The notes under the pieces are model-generated. The model was not told the DNA's origin, searched no databases, and was given only the letters and a program-made list of their open reading frames with translations. From Siderastrea siderea (lineage: Eukaryota > Cnidaria > Anthozoa > Scleractinia > Rhizangiidae), in NCBI GenBank assembly GCA_964030785.1, contig OZ034977.1:29198652-29262651 (forward strand): 64,000 nt of DNA, in the 5' to 3' direction. Below are positions 10,490 to 22,849 of the stretch, one piece after another (position 1 is the stretch's first letter; each line of letters begins with the position of its first letter). Both the position numbers and the translations under genes were made by a program.

Positions 10490-12545
10490 AGTTCTTGTGA
10501 AACTATAGTTGCTCTGATAAACCCATTTACAGTCAACGCGGTTCACGCATGAACGCTCAACTTCAAATATTCATTGATTAGTTCATACTTCGATTTCATT
10601 CTTCAAAAAATTTAGCGATTCTTTGAAACTTGGATTCTATATTCGAAACACTATTTTAGTTATTCGAAATTTTTTTTTGTTACATCGTAATAATAATTCA
10701 AACTTTCCGAACAGAACTGAAAAGTTAGTTTTTTTAGCTCAATTTTCCGGTATGTCACGCGTGATATTTTTATTGTTTTCAAGCCGGCGCAAAAAATGGC
10801 GAGAACATAAAGTCGACAAAAATAACCCGTAAAGAGAAAATCCTTAGAAAGAAAATCCAAAGGAGTCTCTAATTTTAACAAGGCAACTTATTCTTTGGCT
10901 GGAAGTTTCGTGGCTTAATCGGAAACCCGCAGAAAATATAAACAACAGCCGCCACAATTTTAAACCTGTAACGGTTTTCGCCGCGGTGTGTTGCGGTCTA
11001 CATGATCGGAACATGAAAGTTTAGGTTTCCTAACTCCAAATGGCAAGAAATTCGCTTGGGAGCTTTTAGGATCCTGGTAAACCTTTGCCTTCTAATGCAA
11101 GGAACGAATAAATCTTTGCCTTCTAATGCAAGGAACGAGTAAACTTTTGCCTTTTAATGCAAGGAACGAAATCGTTAACCTTTTCAATGCTGGATTGGGG
11201 TTGTCATGATCAGATATTCCACGGAACACGAGAGTGCCAAAAGGAGCTGTTCATAAAATCGTCCGACACTATTCAGTCCACGCGACGACTCAACCATTTT
11301 CTTGTTTTCTTGTGGAGGTTAAGATCCTTGATAACGGATGACATCCCTGAAGTAATTGATTAGCACTTCTTCCGAGTGCGCTATGTAGACGATTTCTGAT
11401 GTTACGTGTGACCTTTTGAAGAATCGATTTCGTTCATCGAAAAAAAAATCGTAATCTTTCAATCTATCTACAAGAATACGTTTATCCAATTAAAGAAAGG
11501 AATGTGCACGTGAAGAATGCAATCTTCATTAAATGACCGTTCATGCGTGAAGCGCGTTGACTGTAAGTTGCTCCCTGGCCATTCTCGTCCCCAGAGCTAC
11601 GCGGCTTTTTTTTAAATTACGTCTCTTGTAGCTCTGGTAACGGCCAAAAATTTATTTTTTTTGATTGGCCGATTCAAACTGTATGCGCAATAACGTAAAA
11701 AAATTTTTGTCTTCTACGCATAACGTTTTATTTCCGATTGAATTAATCAGATATCAGGGCATTAATTAATATATTGACTTGATCAATTTCTACGCAAAGA
11801 ATGCTGCTTAGGGCAGATTAAGCGACCAAATTTTGAATTCAAAGTGTTGAGATTGTCACTAAATGCCAGCAATTCTTTCCTCGCTACAGCATTTTCTACA
11901 AAACTACAGCTTGTCCATAAATAAACTTACATGTAACTGTCTCATCAACTTTTGTAATGACCTCTTGATGTCGATGTTTAAGAGCTTGGGCGCCAAATGC
12001 TTCTGGAAATTTTCGATGGGGTAAAACGTCATACAGTATAGCGTTTAGGGGTGGCGAAACGATAAGTACACAGTTGACATTCGCATACAACAGAAACCAG
12101 ACGAATGTAATAAAATAACTGTACAATTCAATATAACGCAAATGCAATAATATTATACCTTTAATCAGGCAAGATACAAATCCAAAACCGGTGAGCAAAA
12201 TGCAGGGACAATCGTTCTTCTGAACAACTACGGCACGAAAGGCAGCTTCTTAAGTTTGTTCCTTTTAAAGTTCCAGGTTTTCCGCTAATTGCAGGAGATT
12301 AAGAGGGTCCCGAACAGCTTTTAGTCGATCCATAAAGCACCACGACTCGATCGATAGGAATTCAAATTTCTCAGTTGTTGTCAGAATTGTCATGCCCAGA
12401 GCTCCACGGACGAGAACGGAGCAGGCGCAATAGCACCTTAACGAATTAGACATGCGCTACCGGATGTCGTGAATTTCACGACATCCGGTAATGGCTGATA
12501 CCAGAGCCCTACGATCCCACCGCTGACAGAACAGATCGTAGGCTC
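10490..12545. mobile_element. unresolved insert in the inverted-repeat left arm
   Basis: The segment has no counterpart in the right arm, so it is an insertion or several. Internal inverted pairs are visible: about 10518-10550 with 11530-11575 (CAGTCAACGCG and CACGCATGAAC), and CTCGTCCCCAGAGCT (about 11585) with a complement near 12390-12420. Near 11050-11170 a short tandem (CTTTTGCCTTNTAATGCAAG) occurs three to four times. A palindrome (CCGGATGTCGTGAA / TTCACGACATCCGG) sits at 12460-12489. No protein is recognised. Confidence 0.45.
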
Positions 12546-13627
12546 TTGGAACGAGAATGCTCCCTGGCGACTCAACAGACTTTTCGATGTAAATACACTG
12601 TACGCATTTTACACTGATATTTGTGCATCCCGATGGCTGTTTAGTTCTGTCAACCACGAAACAACTTTGCTGAAATATATAATATTCATCAGCCAGTTTA
12701 CTGGCAAAAATTATCCCAAAAATGTTTTCGGAAACTTTCAAGGACAGGAAAATTTTTCGCCCGCGAAGTATTACTCAGGCGTTTTAAAGAACACATCTAA
12801 ACTATTTTTCGGAAGCTTTTAAAGTCTCTTTCCGGATAAAATAGATTTAAAGCGAGAACTGCTTCGCTTATAGTTACTTATTTATAAATAATTGTTTCAT
12901 TTCGATCTGTAACTAGAGATACGCTGATATGGCTTTAAGGTTAAAAACTAACCAAAACAAGTCACACTAAACTCACTCACTGAATCGACGAATCTAAGTT
13001 TAGACGCTAACTTGGGACAGAAATGTCACTTCAAACGAAGAAGCTGAAAAATATAACAATGTAAGGAAGATAAAATATTCCACAACTGAAAAAATATATA
13101 GAGCTTTACACCTGGACAAAAAATCAACCCAATGTGCGATGCCGAAGAACAACAACCTAGATTGAGAAAACAGCACCGACTTAGTCTAGAATAGTCACGA
13201 TTTCTACTTTTCGAATAAAATACACCAGTTGGGAAAAAAATAATTGCTCAAAGAAAAAATCTTGAAAATTAATAAGCGCTAAACTGCAATAGGAGATTAA
13301 GCTTAACCCTACTTACCAGATTGTTTACCAATGAATATTCCTTGAATGAATCGAGTAAACACAGAAAAAGGCACAAGAAACCTTCAAAAACATAAAAATT
13401 ACATTCACATAAGCACTTGTTTGCCTAGGAAACATTTTTTTATACAAATTTTTACGTAAACATTTCAATAAAAATATCGTTAACATGTAAACTCGATCAA
13501 TTAAACAGTTCTTACAATGTAAATCTACAATCAAATATGTAATTTACTTTACCGTTGAAGTGAAAAAAGTACTTGAAAAACTAAACGAAAGTCGCCCGAT
13601 CCTTTGCAGACGGTCGCTCCATGGCTA

Positions 13628-13729
13628 CCCTTCAAGCAGAGGTTTCTTGGTCTCTCTATGTTCCGGCGGGCGAATTAACTTATTCGCCCGCCGGAACATA
13701 GGGCAACCAAGAAACCTCTGCTTGCAGAG
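13628..13729. mobile_element. 102-bp foldback MITE, TA-flanked
   Basis: The ends CCCTTCAAGCAGAGGTTTCT and AGAAACCTCTGCTTGCAGAG pair, and the inner arms TTCCGGCGGGCGAATT and ATTCGCCCGCCGGAA pair. TA flanks both sides (13626-13627 and 13730-13731). The AGCAGAGGTTT terminus matches that of the element at 8899-10432, so it is likely a deletion derivative of the same family. Confidence 0.7.
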
Positions 13730-16089
13730 TACTCCATGGCCAGATCTCCTTTGAAAAAAAAAAGAATTTCCTTGAAGAAGGATTTCTTGCCTTCAAGCTC
13801 TCCAATTTTTTTTTATCTATTATTTATTTTTTGCTTTGTTTGATTATTGTTCCTGAAAAGCCCTATTGGGGAGGTTCGATATAGTATCCATGTATGTTTA
13901 TGCGCAATTGAGTTTAAGGACGGTGGCCCCAATTGCTAACGCGCACGTTTTCCGCGCATCGCGCGCTCATCTCGCGCGATCACGCGATTCCTGTATGTGC
14001 AGTGGTGTGAAAATAAAATTTTATGTGTATTGAGTGGTTGTTTTTGTATTTTGTTTTTTTAACTTCCGTTGTGGGAGTGTTGACCCGCAAATGGAAACGT
14101 GAAACGGAAACAAAATGGTAGATTTATGAAATAATCCTTGGGCGCCGAAGCGCCAGCGCCTGCAAGACGAAAAACAAACATCGACACCAGCTTCCGACAA
14201 GAAGTGGAACAAGGAAATTAGCGAGGGAGGGAAGAAGTTAACTTGACGAGAGGGTCGACGAATAGTAGAACTCGGCGTGTTAGCTGAACAGAGTTGTTTT
14301 TCGGAGGATATCTGGAGAGCGACCATCTGAAAAGACCTCGCGAGCGTCAACCTTTCGGTTAAATTGTCAAGTACTTCGCTTCCACTTCCACGGTAAAGCA
14401 AATTACCTGTTGGATTGTGGATTTACATTATAAGAATTGTTTAATTGAGAGGCTAGAATTCCTGTGTTAAAAATAATTTTCTTAAGATGTTGAAGTAAAT
14501 GATCGAATGGAATTGTTTCCGAGTAATTTTGTAAACCTTTGGAACAAAAGAATAATTAAAAGTAGCTGATCGTGAGTTAAAACTCTTTGTCGAATAATAC
14601 TTCGCAGGCGAAAAACTTGTGCCATTTTCCCTCCATAATTTACAGGTGCTTCTAAGGCTTCCGAAAACCTTTATCCGGTAATTTTTTGCCAGCCAACTGC
14701 CTGATGCTGGGGCAATACTGTTTACTTTAGCAAATTTGTTTGATGGTTAACAGAACTAAACAGCCAGCGGGATGCATGCGAATATGTAAGAAATTCGTTT
14801 TTACATTAAAAAGTCTGTCGAGTCGCTACCAGAAAACTTTCCTTGAACTTTATTAGCTTTCCAAAGAAAGTGGCAAGAAGAGTTGCCGGTGAAAGTTGTG
14901 CTGAAGTTTAGAAAAATAAGCTAACTTCACTGTTTCCTCAGCGGTCCGCATTGTGTTTTTGCCTTTATGTTTTCACTTGTCGCTTTTCATTTTTTGGCGA
15001 ATACCTGCACAACTGAAATGTCCTGTATTTTAGGAGCCAATAAGTTGAGAAGAATCTTTACAATCCATAAATGCACCCCAATTTATGAGTGTTTAGCGTG
15101 ATCTGGATATAAACGCAGAACAATTCAGGAGTAAAAAAGTGCGTTTATGATGGCACGACCTACCTCTCTCTTTTAGGACGCTTTTAAAACAGTATTCTAA
15201 AATGAAAGTCAATCATTAAAGGCACTTTCTTAAGGACAAAGTTGAAGCAAACTACATTGTTTAGATTTTACCTGTGTCTCACCTAACGCTAACACCGACA
15301 GTTTCAGTCAGACACTCATGAGCAGTTTTGCCGATCTTTTGCAGTGAAATAAAGTAATCACTCCCATTATTAGTGTACATGTTGTCATTTCCACGTGTGG
15401 CATTTTCTTTTAGAGGGTAAGGAAACGTATCTAAGGTTTACATCTGATGAAAAACCTTTCCATTTGTAATTTGTTCTTAAAAGATTAGAAAGAGTCAAAA
15501 GGGTAAACAAATTGTGAAGCAACTTCTTGAATGAAAAACAAAAACGGCACCTAATAACCCGGCCTATAGTCTATGAAATCTTAAAAGAAAACCTTCCTCC
15601 TCTCGGTCTAGATGGAATGAAAACCGGTTTGACCAAACAGTGACGTAGACGAGTTGCCGATTTTGATAAGTTCACTGAGTGATCTAGCCGAATGAGAAAG
15701 AACAAATCGAACGAGAAACTTCATAACGAGAAATTTCATCTTTCGATTACAGGTCAGATCGCTTCAGAGCTACTGATTCCGGTTTAGGGGCATTTCGTGT
15801 TATTTGTCAAGATCCCAACACGTGAAAACCCAAAACGATAACCCGTTTAGTTAAGAGTGAGTTATATTTAGCTGCTGTAGATAAGCGACGTTTCCAGTTC
15901 ATTCAAGCGAACAGTCTGAGATGATTTGAGAAGCCTTGACAGCGGGTCATCAGATACTTGCAAACTTTTTAAAAAACTTTACTAGTATACTAGTAAATAA
16001 ATTTTTGGTGAAAAACCTTACCAGTGAAAATCAATATTTCGTAAATCTAAAAAAAAAACAACATATAAAATATTAATATCATATACTAA

Positions 16090-16480
16090 TAAATGCAAAA
16101 TCTTGCAAAAAAGAAATCGACTTTTTTGCAAGATATTAATCTTGCAAGAAAGAAAACGTCTTTTTTGCAAGATATTCCATTTATTAGTATATGTTTCACT
16201 ATTAAAACTAGTAAATGCACAATCTTGCAAAAAAGAAAACGACTTTTTTGCAAGACATTCCATTTATTAGTATGTGTTTCAATATTAATACTAGGAAATA
16301 CAAAATCTTGCAGAAAAGAAAACGACTTTTTTGCAAGATATTCCATTTATTAGTACATGTTTCATTGTTAATACTAGTAAATGCAAAGTCTTGCCGAAAG
16401 GAAAACGACTTTTTTGTAAGATATTCCATTTATTAGTGTATGTTTCACTATTAATACTAGTAAATGTGCTGTGTTGCAAG
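16090..16480 (-). repeat. left array of 82-bp hairpin units
   Basis: About five units are present, each with a hairpin ATCTTGCAAAAAA...TTTTTTGCAAGAT (spacer about 9 nt) and a second partly palindromic segment TTTATTAGTATATG...TACTAGTAAA. It is the reverse complement of the right array at 18640-19690. Confidence 0.85.
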
Positions 16481-16489
16481 ATATTCCAT

Positions 16490-18590
16490 ATTCCATACTT
16501 CAGTTGAGTGTGTCTTACTAGAATTATTGGTATCGAGACGACAAGGGTGCTGTTTGGAACTGATAGCGCTATAAGGGTGTCATCTGTACACGAACAACAT
16601 CAGAACAGGCTTTATTCTCTTTATTGTTTAGACATATTTAAGACCTGGGGTACAACCTGTTCTAATCAAATTTTCCACTAACCATGTGGTGAATCGGAAT
16701 AGTTTTCGATCGCCGTCAATCAATTTGTAGCACATAACTAGTGCGTTTCATATGACGTTTCAGCGACAAAAAACGTTAATAATCTCAGTCGAACACAACG
16801 TCGTGAGACTCTTAACTGGATATTTTTAAGATGTTACCCTCCCAAATATGAATGCCAATACTTCACGGTCAAAACTGGGACGTCCTAGCCACATCACCCG
16901 TTTACTAGGCATTTTTAAAACTTTGTAAACATGTTGGGTTAGGTTATAATATGTACTAGTAAATAATCAACTGGAAAAAAAAAGCAAACCAAAGAGAGAG
17001 ACTTTAAATAAATGAAAAATAGGTACAAAAAGGAAGTGTCTAGGATAAATGGATTTCCGAGAAGATTAATAGAGTTAGAGGGATATATGTAGTCCGTCAG
17101 TGCCTTAGGCCTGTTTACAATGAGGTAGCGTATTACCCCTCTGCTCAGCCGAGACAAAGCTGTCCCCAGTTTACTAGAAACTAACCCTACCAGCCGGGTA
17201 ACGCCAAAAGGGATGGGGTACCCTCGTACGAGAGCCGGCCCGCCAACTTCGCAGGGTAGGTCCAACCCCGCCCCCCAAACTAAGAAACAAAAGCTCATAC
17301 CGTAAAAGAAAAAGACGTGATAATGATGAAGAAAAGTAAAAATAAAAGTAATAAGAAGTAAAAGTAATAATAAATAACAAAAAGAAGCGCTAAAAGGCAA
17401 GACGAAAAGAGTTGCCAGATAATGACCCATTTGCTCCCCCTTGCCTCCGAAAACACCCCGACATATTTACCGGCCTAGGTCTGCCCGATATAGCCTTATT
17501 TCAGGCACCCTTAGATAGTGGTAATCGAAGGAAAAGTGGCGTCCATGGGGAATAGGGCACAGCAAAATGTAACCTCTAAACAGGCTCTCTGGTCGGGGAA
17601 AAGTGAACAAAACAAAAGGGCGAGAACGAACAGACGGGGAGAGGGTGGAGTCTCATCCTGCTTTGCAGCCCCCCTCTGGAAGGGGGTACTTACGGGGAGG
17701 TGCGAATTGGGACATAAACGAAAACCACAAAAAAATACATCGGGCTTGAAGCGAAACTCCAAAAAAGCCCCTGAACCAATAAGTAAATGAAACCCCCAAA
17801 AATCCCATGCTGAATTTTGGAGCCTTACAAATACCCAGAAGGGATAAAATGACAATAACGACATGTGCGCGTGTATTTCATACACGTATCCCTAAACACT
17901 AAGTAAGGCAACAATCTTTTTTTTTTTCACCGCGAATTTTTCCATTTTTTTCAGTACGAAATAAAATCCCTACTTAAAATACTTGCCAAAATTTTCTTAC
18001 CTGAAAGAAACCTTCAGACCTCCCAGTCACATGAAATCCGGAGTACCACACTGGGCTCGGAGCGCGAAAAATTTGCCAAGGATGAAAACAACGGCTGTCA
18101 TGCATGAATCAGATAAACTGGATCTCGGTTTTTGGTGGTTAAAAAATAGGTGCTTCATTTCATCGTTGATTGTCGTCGTATTTTTGGGCTACATTTTTTG
18201 GTTAAGGCAAACACGTTGGCGAATACTGAAATTTGTTAGAGTGAAATTTTATCATAATTTATTGGCGGGGACAAAAAATATGTTCAGCTTAGTACGGATG
18301 GGCCTTCAGTGGCTTTCTGCATTCCAAGAATTTTGCACATCCGGTACGATGTCCCTTTTCGATTTTATCAACTTGCAGTACTAAAGCACCAAATATGAAC
18401 CTATAAAAGGTCTTCGGGCTCTATGGCGACACAGCGGGCACTACTAGTACAATCCTTTTTCCAACACAGCACAGGCCCGACAGACAGTACTACGGTAGGC
18501 CATAATAGGGGACGCAATCCTGTTAGCGCTCAAAATTGGACTTTCGTTTCATCGTATCCTCCACTAAAAAGCCTATGCACAGTCAAAGTC
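16490..18590. other. core of the foldback-like element
   Basis: No recognised coding region. About 17105-17290 is GC-rich with repeated CCCTACC/GGGTACC-type words and may be an inserted MITE. Frames at 16939-17430 (minus, hydrophobic, low complexity) and 17983-18384 (plus, one hydrophobic segment near residues 59-71) resemble nothing I know. A transposase with its catalytic motifs is not visible. Confidence 0.4.
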
Positions 18591-18639
18591 ATTTTCCTTT
18601 TTTCCAAGTTAGTGCATGTACTAGTATTAATGATGAACT

Positions 18640-19690
18640 GCATACTAAGAAATGTAACATCTTGCAAAAGAGCTGTTTTCCTTTTGGCGAGATTTTGCAT
18701 TTACTAGTATTAATATTGAAACATATACTAAAAAATAGAATATCTTGCATAAAAGTCGTCTTCCTTTTTGCAAGATTGCGCATTTACTAGTATTAATAAT
18801 AAATCATATACTAATAAATAGAATATCTTGCAAAAAAGTCGTTTTCTTTTCTGCAAGATTGTGTATTTATTAGTACTAATAAATGGAATATCTTGCAAGA
18901 AAGTCGTTTTCTTTTTTGCAAGATTGTGCATTTACTAGTATTAATAGCGAAACATATACGAAAAATGGAATATCTCGCAAAAAAGTCGTTTTCTTTTTTC
19001 CAAGATTTTGCATTTACTAGTATTAGTAGTGAAACATATACTAATAAAGGGAATATCTTGCAAAAAAGTCGTTTTCTTTTTGCAAGATTGTGTATTTACT
19101 AGTATTAATATTGAAACATATACTAATAAAATGGAATATCTTGCCAAAAAGTCGTTTTCTTTTTTGCAAGATTGCGCATTTACTAGTATTAATTGTGAAA
19201 CATATACTAATAAATGGAATATCTTGCAAAAAAGTCGTTTTATTTTTTGCAAGATTGTGCATTTACTAGTAATATTGAAACATATACTAATAAATGGAAT
19301 ATCTTGCAAAAAAGTCGGTTTCTTTTTGCAAGATTTTGCATTTACTAGTATTAATAATAAATCATATACTAATAAATGGAATATCTTGCAAAAAAGTCGG
19401 TTTCTTTTTGCAAGATTTTGCATTTACTAGTATTAATAATAAATCATATACTAATAAATGGAATATCTTGCAAAAAAGTCGGTTTCTTTTTGCAAGATTT
19501 TGCATTTACTAGTATTAATAATAAATCATATACTAATAAATGGAATATCTTGCAAAAAAGTCTTTTTCTGTTTTTGCAAGATTGCGCATTTACTAGTATT
19601 AATAATGAAACATATACTAATAACTGGAATATCTTGCAAAAAAGTCCTTTTCCTTTTTTCAAGATTTTGCATTTATTAGTAAAAGCATTT
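18640..19690 (+). repeat. right array of 82-bp hairpin units
   Basis: About thirteen copies are present, with an exact 82-bp period between 19294, 19376 and 19458. The last few units are nearly identical, which suggests recent local amplification. Each unit can form two small hairpins. Confidence 0.9.
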
Positions 19691-19800
19691 TTAAAACTAT
19701 GTATCGCTTCATTTATTTTTCACTGGTATATCTTTTTGCAAAAAATATTCGTTTATTAGTACTAGTAAAGATTTTACAAACTTTGTAAATATGTGAATTC

Positions 19801-20603
19801 CCAATTTTCCAGAATTTGCGGCGCTGTACAGAGCACTTTCGGTTTTATTTTTTAAGAAACACTTTTCTGAAGAATATCGCCCCGAAAATAGCCCCGCAAG
19901 ATTTTTTGGGCCCCGAAGAGTTTTCGGGTTTTTTGAGAAACGAACACCAGCTGATTCATAGGAGCTCCGCTGTTAGGGTAGCCTATCTATATATACTACA
20001 GGCTTGGTCTGACTCCGATGAGAATTTGCAGTAGCCTCCTAGAACTTCCACGCTCGTCCACAACAATCAAGATTCTCGGCTGCACAACATTTATAGAACA
20101 ACGAAATCGCCTAATGGCACTCCATTATAGTATGTTCTTTGATAAAGCAGTTGCAAAATCCCCATCCAGTTGGCAGAGATAAAATCAATCGACGTTTTAC
20201 GAGGATTTTGCTTTGCTTGCATTCTTTCACCATGCGTCCCCTCCGCCGTCTTTGATTCCCAGCACACATCAATTCGACTTGCAATTCATTCCCCACCGGG
20301 GAGGAGAGCGTCAAAAAATCCTCACCGATGGAAAACATGTCGTGCGTGAGTTAGGAAAAAGTGTAGTTAACTTTTAAAAATGAACGGTGACCTCTAATTT
20401 TTATGTTATCAACCGAAAGCAGGACAACTGTTAGGTGCTGTGAATTTTTTTTTCACAGTATAAAACTATTTGTCACAAGTTATTTTACAGAACGTTCCAG
20501 TCTACTAGGACAAATAATGTTCCCAAGGGGCGGAAGTTCGCATATGGAATTCCGCAGCATGTTCAGAGTTGTATCCGTTTCGACATCTTCGTCTCCTATT
20601 TAA
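19801..20603. other. no recognisable gene
   Basis: AT-rich unique-looking sequence. Short frames at 19816-20034 and 20111-20338 have no recognisable domains or splice context. Confidence 0.4.
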
Positions 20604-21168
20604 CCCTATTTTGCCCGGGCTTTTTTTTGAGTTTCTGAGCCTGAGGGGGAAGTGCCCCCCCCCCCCCCCCCCCCACCTAAAGATCTCGAAAAGTATTCAA
20701 GCTCTTGTGATGAAACTTGGCACGTTTTTAGCAAGTCATTAGCTTAACAGATTGGGTATATGACGTGTCGATCAATGACGTTTCATGACGTCATAATGAC
20801 GTCACAATGCAGCCATTTTGAATTTTGAGCCGCTATTTTGAATCCCGAGCTTGCAGTCATGTTAACAATGACGACATCAGTAAACAGTGACGACATTAAA
20901 AAATATACGAATTTGTTCTAAGAAACATACTTAATCAAAACAAGCAGAAAAAAGTAAACGGTTATCTTCTTCTTACAAACGAAGGGGAAAAACTGAGACA
21001 AAGACTGAAAAAAGACGAAAATAGTCAAAACACCTGCTGAGTAGATGGTTGCTATGGAAACGTCAATCATCTTAGACACGTCATTGACACAGGAAAATGT
21101 TCTCTGTTAAATTTCTGGAAAAGTCACGAGATTTGGTGATTATTCGTCTAGCCGTTTAAAAGTCAGCA
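20604..21168 (+). mobile_element. piggyBac-type MITE, right end lost
   Basis: It begins CCCTATTTTGCCCGGG directly after TTAA (20600-20603) and is homologous along its length to the complete copy at 25670-26260 (shared GATGAAACTTGGCACGTTTT, CCGAGCTTGCAGTCAT, CACGAGATTTGGTGATTATT). The right terminal inverted repeat and second TTAA are missing. A 20-nt run of C lies at 20655-20674. It has no coding capacity. Confidence 0.65.
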
Positions 21169-21284
21169 TGAAACAACTGAGAGTATTGCTACTTCCCACC
21201 CCAGCAGTATGTCACCGGTACCCATTTTGTACACCTGGATGAATGTGGGGTAAAGTTACTTGTCTAAGGAAACAAAACGATGGC

Positions 21285-21485
21285 AGGGAACAAATAAACA
21301 TGACAGCTTCAAAAAAACCCAAACTGGTGGGGAGGCTGTCAAGTTGTTTATTTACAAGCGTGTCCGACGAGTTGAACTCGGGGCTACCGAGAACAACTCC
21401 AGCTAGTGCTCAGAGCAGGACTTGCACCCGAGAGCTTCAGATTTCAAGTCCCGCAACCTAACCACTCGACCACACTGCTTCCCGT
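21285..21485 (-). mobile_element. tRNA-derived SINE
   Basis: On the minus strand it starts GCAGTGTGGTCGAGTGGTTA (a class II tRNA-type A box) with a B-box-like GGGTGCAAGTCC near 21411-21425. The body is shared with the plus-strand copy at about 26388-26570 (CTTGTAAATA, GCCTCC-CCAGT, CATGTTTAT). Confidence 0.6.
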
Positions 21486-22442
21486 AAGGTGAGGCAGTCT
21501 GCCACTTGCTCAGTAGTTTGGGCATCTGATCGGTGTTACGGAAGTTCTTGGGATTCCTGTCGAGGACACGGATTTTTTTCTTTCTAGTTCCATACACGTG
21601 ACCTGTTGAATACCGTCTACTTACTAGTAAAGATTTATACTCTCAGTTCAGACCAGAACGGAAAACATACCCTTTTTCAGACGATATGGCTTATGCTAGG
21701 CGAACACCCTCTTCCCCAGCCGCTGTCGTCGATTGTAAAACGTCAATTTTATGTGTTAAATGACACGATACATGTATTAATTGTCTTAGAACAACACGAA
21801 AACTTCAGGATAAATGAAATGTAGTTACCCTACGTCTTTCTTATTTGTGTTTTCGTTCAAGAATGTTGTCAGATAACCCAATAAAAACAATCAAACCGAA
21901 GGCATTCAGAATTCCTAGAGACAAAGATTTGCAAATGTAAGTAATCAAATAAAGATTGTACCACGATTATTGGGTGTGCTCTTTCTTCGGGCACGGAAAA
22001 AATATGAGCCAGTAGGGGAGGAGGAGGAGGTGAAGGCGAAGGGAATAAAGGGAGGGGGAAGGGGAGAGGGAGGACCTCTAGAAACAATATTGAAGGTGTC
22101 TTTCCGCCACTGTCTCTAATAATCTGTTTATACCTTGGTGCTCACTTGAGTTTTTCGCTTGTCGAAAAGACAAGTACAAAGGACTAGTTACAACTTCAAT
22201 CTGCAATATATTGCAAGAACCACTAAAATCTAGTATCACTGACTGGAATGACAGTCTCAGCCCTCTGTATACAGGTGGCCTCCACAAACTTCTCCCAAGT
22301 TTCGCTCCTGGCTTTCAAAGGGAGCCTTTTCACACGTTACCCTACGCTTTTGTACGGACATATCTCTTTTTGTAGTCTTAAAATGTACTTTTGCTTTTCT
22401 ATCATGGGTCACCTGCCGGGAGAGTTAAGGATTATATAGCTA
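21486..22442. other. no recognisable gene
   Basis: Contains a purine-rich patch (GGGAGGGGGAAGGGGAGAGG, about 22050-22069) and otherwise nothing that I can name. Confidence 0.4.
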
Positions 22443-22849
22443 CAGTTGACTCCTCAGGTTACTCGAAGCCTCAGTAACTCGAAGCTCGCACTAACTCAAA
22501 CCAGAATTGATTTCCCCCTGGATTTGCTCCATACATTCACTGTAAATTTACCCTCGATAACTCGCACCCTGGATAACTTGAACCTACCGCTAACTCGAAG
22601 TGAATTCTTTTCCCCTCCAGGTCATTTTCTTCATAATCAAACCTCACGAAATTGCGCAGCATGTATTTTTGAAGTGTCTAATTGTCCTTTATTTCAATAT
22701 TTTTAGTTTCCTGGTATTGTATTAAACAAAACGTACCAGTTCTTCCTGTGAGAATACATGTGATCGTAGTGTGAACAGCAGTCCCGTTCCCCAATAAGTC
22801 GAACCTTTTCTGATTTCCCTTGAAGGTTTGAGTTATCGGGTGTCAACTG
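22443..22849. mobile_element. pogo/Tigger-like MITE
   Basis: The ends CAGTTGACTCCTCAGGTTAC and GTTATCGGGTGTCAACTG are inverted copies. The left flank is TA and the right flank TT, so the TA target duplication is eroded. The inside repeats the word TAACTCGAA several times, as expected for subterminal motifs. It encodes no protein. Confidence 0.55.

Larger units (their letters stand above)
7577..15940. mobile_element. large inverted-repeat structure with nested insertions
   Basis: The right arm (about 14575-15940), read on the minus strand, matches in order four left-arm pieces: 7577-7818, 8180-8896, 10435-10490 and 12546-12785. Clear anchor pairs are CATGAACTGGAAACGTCGCC (about 7610) against its complement near 15890, the GCGGACCGCTGAGGAAAC block (about 8828) against 14945, and GGCTGTTTAGTTCTGT (about 12640) against 14760. 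The left arm is broken by inserts at 7827-8171, 8899-10432 and about 10490-12545, and the right arm is intact. The loop (about 12800-14570) holds a small MITE and no recognisable transposase. The arms are visibly diverged, so the structure is old. Confidence 0.7.
15958..19800. mobile_element. foldback-like element with inverted 82-bp repeat arrays
   Basis: The termini are inverted copies: CTTTACTAGTATACTAGTAAA with CCAGTGAAAATCAATATTTC at the left (about 15978-16035), and their complements at the right (about 19718-19768). Inside each terminus lies an array of the same 82-bp unit: about five units at 16090-16480 and about thirteen in the opposite orientation at 18640-19690. The 2.1-kb core (16490-18590) has no recognisable transposase. 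The architecture resembles foldback elements, whose long TIRs consist of tandem repeats. Open frames across the arrays are repeat artefacts. Confidence 0.7.

Noticed and set aside
11896..12198. 100-codon minus-strand frame with hydrophobic segments
   Set aside because: Lies in the unresolved insert with no recognisable motif or splice sites.
13945..13990. CpG-rich alternating segment (GCGCGC words) as a promoter
   Set aside because: Too short, no TATA or initiator context, and no gene starts nearby.
16939..17430. Hydrophobic 163-codon frame on the minus strand resembling a membrane protein
   Set aside because: Composition comes from A/T-rich low-complexity sequence and a GC-rich repeat; no splice context or family resemblance.
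16018..19759. Many overlapping open frames of 60-160 codons with repeating KKSFSFLQD-like peptides on both strands
   Set aside because: They follow the 82-bp repeat (not a multiple of three) and occur on both strands; they are by-products of the hairpin arrays.
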